A stretch of 64,000 nt of DNA from the IMG/VR virus record IMGVR_UViG_3300045974_000760, positions 62,001-126,000 of that record. One strand, given 5' to 3'. Every line of letters begins with the position of its first letter. Position 1 is the first letter of the stretch. Source of the stretch: a virus. The position numbers and the translations under genes are program-made. The notes under the pieces were generated by a model, which was given only the letters and a program-made list of their open reading frames with translations, was not told where the DNA came from and ran no database searches. Positions 61,720-64,000 of the stretch are shown piece after piece.

Positions 61720-64000
61720 TGAGCACGTGCGTCTCACTTGGCTGGGGTACAGGTCCTTGGGGCGCAACCCCGTGGGGCGCAGGTGGCAGCTTCACGCCGG
61801 GCGGCGCACTTCCCGTTGTCGACCCCTTCGACATCTACTGCGTCGGGCCTTGTGGCCCCATCTCCGCACTGCTGACGTACTTCGATGTCGAGCTCCACGG
61901 GGATGGGACGCACGTCTCCTACGCGCCCACTGGTGACATCGTTCTGTCGGGCGGCTCCCCCAACAACAACCCCGTCTGGATTGCCATCAGCAACGGAGTA
62001 CCGGGGCAATCGACGTTCGAGGCCACCCTCAAGTTCGACCAGCTGCCCCTGACGTTCTCTGATGTCCTGAACTGCCACATCCTCATCGGCCTTCAGGACT
62101 CCACCGGTATGTCGACCGGGCTGCTGTTCGCGCAGACCGGCATTGCCTTCGCCACGTGCTTCCGCCCAGATGGTTTCTACAACCTGGTGCTCGATGCCCC
62201 TATCCAGATTTTGCCCGACAGCACCGGGCTGTTCGTGGAAGGGGAGTACTACGTTCTACGCGTCGTCACCGACAGCGATACCCAAGTACTCTACGTCTAC
62301 CTCACCAGGGCCATCGAGCTCCCGCTCATCGGGCACCAGCTACGCTTCGTCCTCCCCGCCTTCCCGTCTGCCGACTGCCCCGTCACACCGCCCGACCAAA
62401 CCGTGCTTTCGGTGCGAGGCACCAGCACTCAAGTCACGCGTCTCGCGGTTGGTAGTATCTGTCTCGGCAGCGGGTTGATCATCCCGAATGTCCCGCCGGT
62501 TGCCGACTCCGGCAAAGACCAGGCAGTACAGCTCTGCTCCATCGCCCAGCTCGACGGCTCCCGCAGCTTCGACCCTGAAGGCCAGCCCGTCACCTACACG
62601 TGGCGCCTCATCGATGCTCCGCAGGTCTCCGCATGCAGCTTCTCGGAGTACGACGGTGAGACGCGGCAGGCAGCACCACACGCCCCGCCCGCCCAGTACA
62701 CCAACAAGTTCTACTCGGCCGCGCTCGGCGTCCTCCACGCTACAACCGGGCAGGCCATCGAAGCCGGTGATGTACTTGTTGTAGAAGGCAACCCCTACAC
62801 CATCACCGGTACAGGCGCAGACCTCGGCGCGTTCTTCGTCACCATCGATGGCTACGAGCTCCGAGATGACCTGCCCGCCGGCACGTTCTTTCACCTGCTG
62901 CGCCAGCGCTACGTCTCGGGTCGCACCACCGTGAAGCCCACGTTCTACCCGGACGTCCCGGGCTTCTACAAGTTCGACCTCCAGGTGGGTGATGGCGCCC
63001 TCCTGTCCGCGTACTCCACCACCGTGATGAACGTGGTTGAGTCACCGCTGGCGCGCGGCTGCATCCCCGACATGTCTTTCATGTGGGACTACCTCACCGA
63101 CTTCTGGTCGTTGGTCGAAGACATCAAGCCCCGCATGGAGACCGTGTGGAGCGCCATGGCGCAGATTGTCGCCGCAGAGATGTGGCGCGCCTGGCAGCTC
63201 GAGTACTCCAAGAGCCTCCGCGATATCCCACGCACCTTCGGGCGTAAGTGGCTCCACTACGACACACAGCTCGCCGAGTACGTGCCCGAGGCTACCGCAC
63301 ACCGACTCGCGCAAGGCGGTCTCGCCTTCACCGTCCCGCCCTCCGGACTCAGCTGGGCGGGCCTCTCCATCGCCCTCACCTCCGAGCTCATTGCTGCCCC
63401 GCTCCTGCTCACGTTCACCGGCACTGACCCGCTGAGTGCCACGAACATCGCGGCACAGCTCAACTCGTTCTTCACGAGCCGTGAGCCCCGCATGGTCGCT
63501 ACGCTGGTCACGGCTCGCGACGGATCTGGCGATACCATCCGCATCAACAGCCTCCTGCCGTTCTACGTTGACGCCGCAGGTACGGTCCCCCTCCCCCTCG
63601 GCGCGGCCAACAAGTACCTCCGCGGTACTGGCGGGGTGCGCCTCACGGACACGCTCTACAAAGTCCCGTTCTCCCTCAACGGCATCTCGCTCGGCGCAGA
63701 CCAAGTCCTGCTCATTGGCGAACAGACATACACCATTGTTCGGTTCGTCGACGACCCCGGCGACGTGTGGCCGACGCAGCGCATCCTGGTCGCTGAGAAG
63801 CTCGCGGCGGATGTAGGCGCAACCTGGTCCATCCCTGACCAGACGCTCTCCATTCGCACCGACTTCTACAACGGCTGCTTCACCGCCGGTGACATGGCCG
63901 AGTACGAAGTGCAGGCGCCTAGCGGCGCGACTCTGGATGTCTGGTGCCCCGTCCTCGGCGCCTCATCGATTCAGCCGAACGTCCTGCTCGTCGACCTCGA
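61719..64000 (+). CDS. Large tail/baseplate protein, partial at right edge
   Basis: Open from ATG 61719 to the window end (760 codons, no stop). N-terminus GWGTGPWGATPWGAGGSF is the WGTGPWG-type opening seen in tail proteins. Residues about 265-310 form a PKD-like domain (VADSGKDQAVQLCSIAQLDG, then SRSFDPEGQPVTYTW). Residues about 445-510 are a helical module (FMWDYLTDFWSLVEDIKPRM, then RDIPRTFGRKWLHYDTQ). Beta modules of the type in the J-like gene follow. Most likely a baseplate or central-fibre protein. Confidence 0.7.
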   Translation, partial: MSTCVSLGWGTGPWGATPWGAGGSFTPGGALPVVDPFDIYCVGPCGPISALLTYFDVELHGDGTHVSYAPTGDIVLSGGSPNNNPVWIAISNGVPGQSTFEATLKFDQLPLTFSDVLNCHILIGLQDSTGMSTGLLFAQTGIAFATCFRPDGFYNLVLDAPIQILPDSTGLFVEGEYYVLRVVTDSDTQVLYVYLTRAIELPLIGHQLRFVLPAFPSADCPVTPPDQTVLSVRGTSTQVTRLAVGSICLGSGLIIPNVPPVADSGKDQAVQLCSIAQLDGSRSFDPEGQPVTYTWRLIDAPQVSACSFSEYDGETRQAAPHAPPAQYTNKFYSAALGVLHATTGQAIEAGDVLVVEGNPYTITGTGADLGAFFVTIDGYELRDDLPAGTFFHLLRQRYVSGRTTVKPTFYPDVPGFYKFDLQVGDGALLSAYSTTVMNVVESPLARGCIPDMSFMWDYLTDFWSLVEDIKPRMETVWSAMAQIVAAEMWRAWQLEYSKSLRDIPRTFGRKWLHYDTQLAEYVPEATAHRLAQGGLAFTVPPSGLSWAGLSIALTSELIAAPLLLTFTGTDPLSATNIAAQLNSFFTSREPRMVATLVTARDGSGDTIRINSLLPFYVDAAGTVPLPLGAANKYLRGTGGVRLTDTLYKVPFSLNGISLGADQVLLIGEQTYTIVRFVDDPGDVWPTQRILVAEKLAADVGATWSIPDQTLSIRTDFYNGCFTAGDMAEYEVQAPSGATLDVWCPVLGASSIQPNVLLVDL

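Noticed and set aside
1-64000. TAG recoded as an amino acid
   Set aside because: Several genes end sensibly at TAG just before another start or a terminator, and the main anomaly here is missing stops, not in-frame TAGs.

Overview
The window is a 64 kb piece of a GC-rich tailed-phage genome. There are no rRNAs, insertion sequences, integrases or host housekeeping genes. Genes are tightly packed, mostly on the + strand, with ATGA, GTGA and TGATG overlaps. Structural evidence points to a contractile-tailed (myovirus-type) phage: a gp25-like and a gp47/J-like baseplate gene, tail fibres, adhesins, an endolysin and a phage tRNA cluster. The accessory regions are so long, and DNA replication, terminase and capsid genes so completely absent, that the whole genome is probably much larger than this window. 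The host cannot be named from this sequence.

Layout. 1-7.8 kb: structural (beta-rich, tail or baseplate type) genes plus small unknown genes, including a 1041-residue protein. 7.9-28.9 kb: a dense run of about 50 small, mostly lineage-specific genes in several transcription units. Recognisable members are an N4BP2-like P-loop kinase, two LexA-like winged-helix proteins, two pentapeptide-repeat proteins flanking a 2H phosphoesterase, a tandem DUF6948 protein, a DUF6980 zinc protein, and an array of tiny Tyr/Asp/Glu-rich proteins. 29.0-32.4 kb: tRNA genes (Ile?, Tyr, Asn, Val, Leu, Thr and three irregular tRNA-like genes) mixed with proteins sharing an LG[ER]L..DIDxII motif. 32.4-41.4 kb: adhesin and receptor-binding module with tandem paralogues and a 20-residue repeat protein. 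41.4-47.3 kb: membrane protein, HExxH metalloprotease-like protein, glycine-zipper proteins, a 951-residue protein with an ADP-ribosyltransferase-like domain, a helicase fragment and a coiled-coil protein. 47.4-48.5 kb: a minus-strand island with a tRNA-like gene, a frame-disrupted peptidyl-tRNA hydrolase (Pth2) and two small genes. 48.6-54.1 kb: unknown genes, a minus-strand murein hydrolase, DUF2829/Tad2-like sequences and an endolysin. 54.2-64 kb: baseplate and tail-fibre module running off the right edge.

Regulation. Transcription units begin after stem-loop terminators. Many are preceded by a repeated element, GGGGATAAG, followed 15-17 bp later by CTAC(G/A)C. This is probably the main promoter of the accessory genes. 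Three structural units instead have TANNNT placed 6-7 bp before the ATG, as in leaderless transcription.

Several reading frames are disrupted or lack a stop at the expected gene end (for example near 1225, 28260, 45860, 47680, 49580 and 52230). They could be real frameshifts, gene decay or base-calling indels, and are listed individually.
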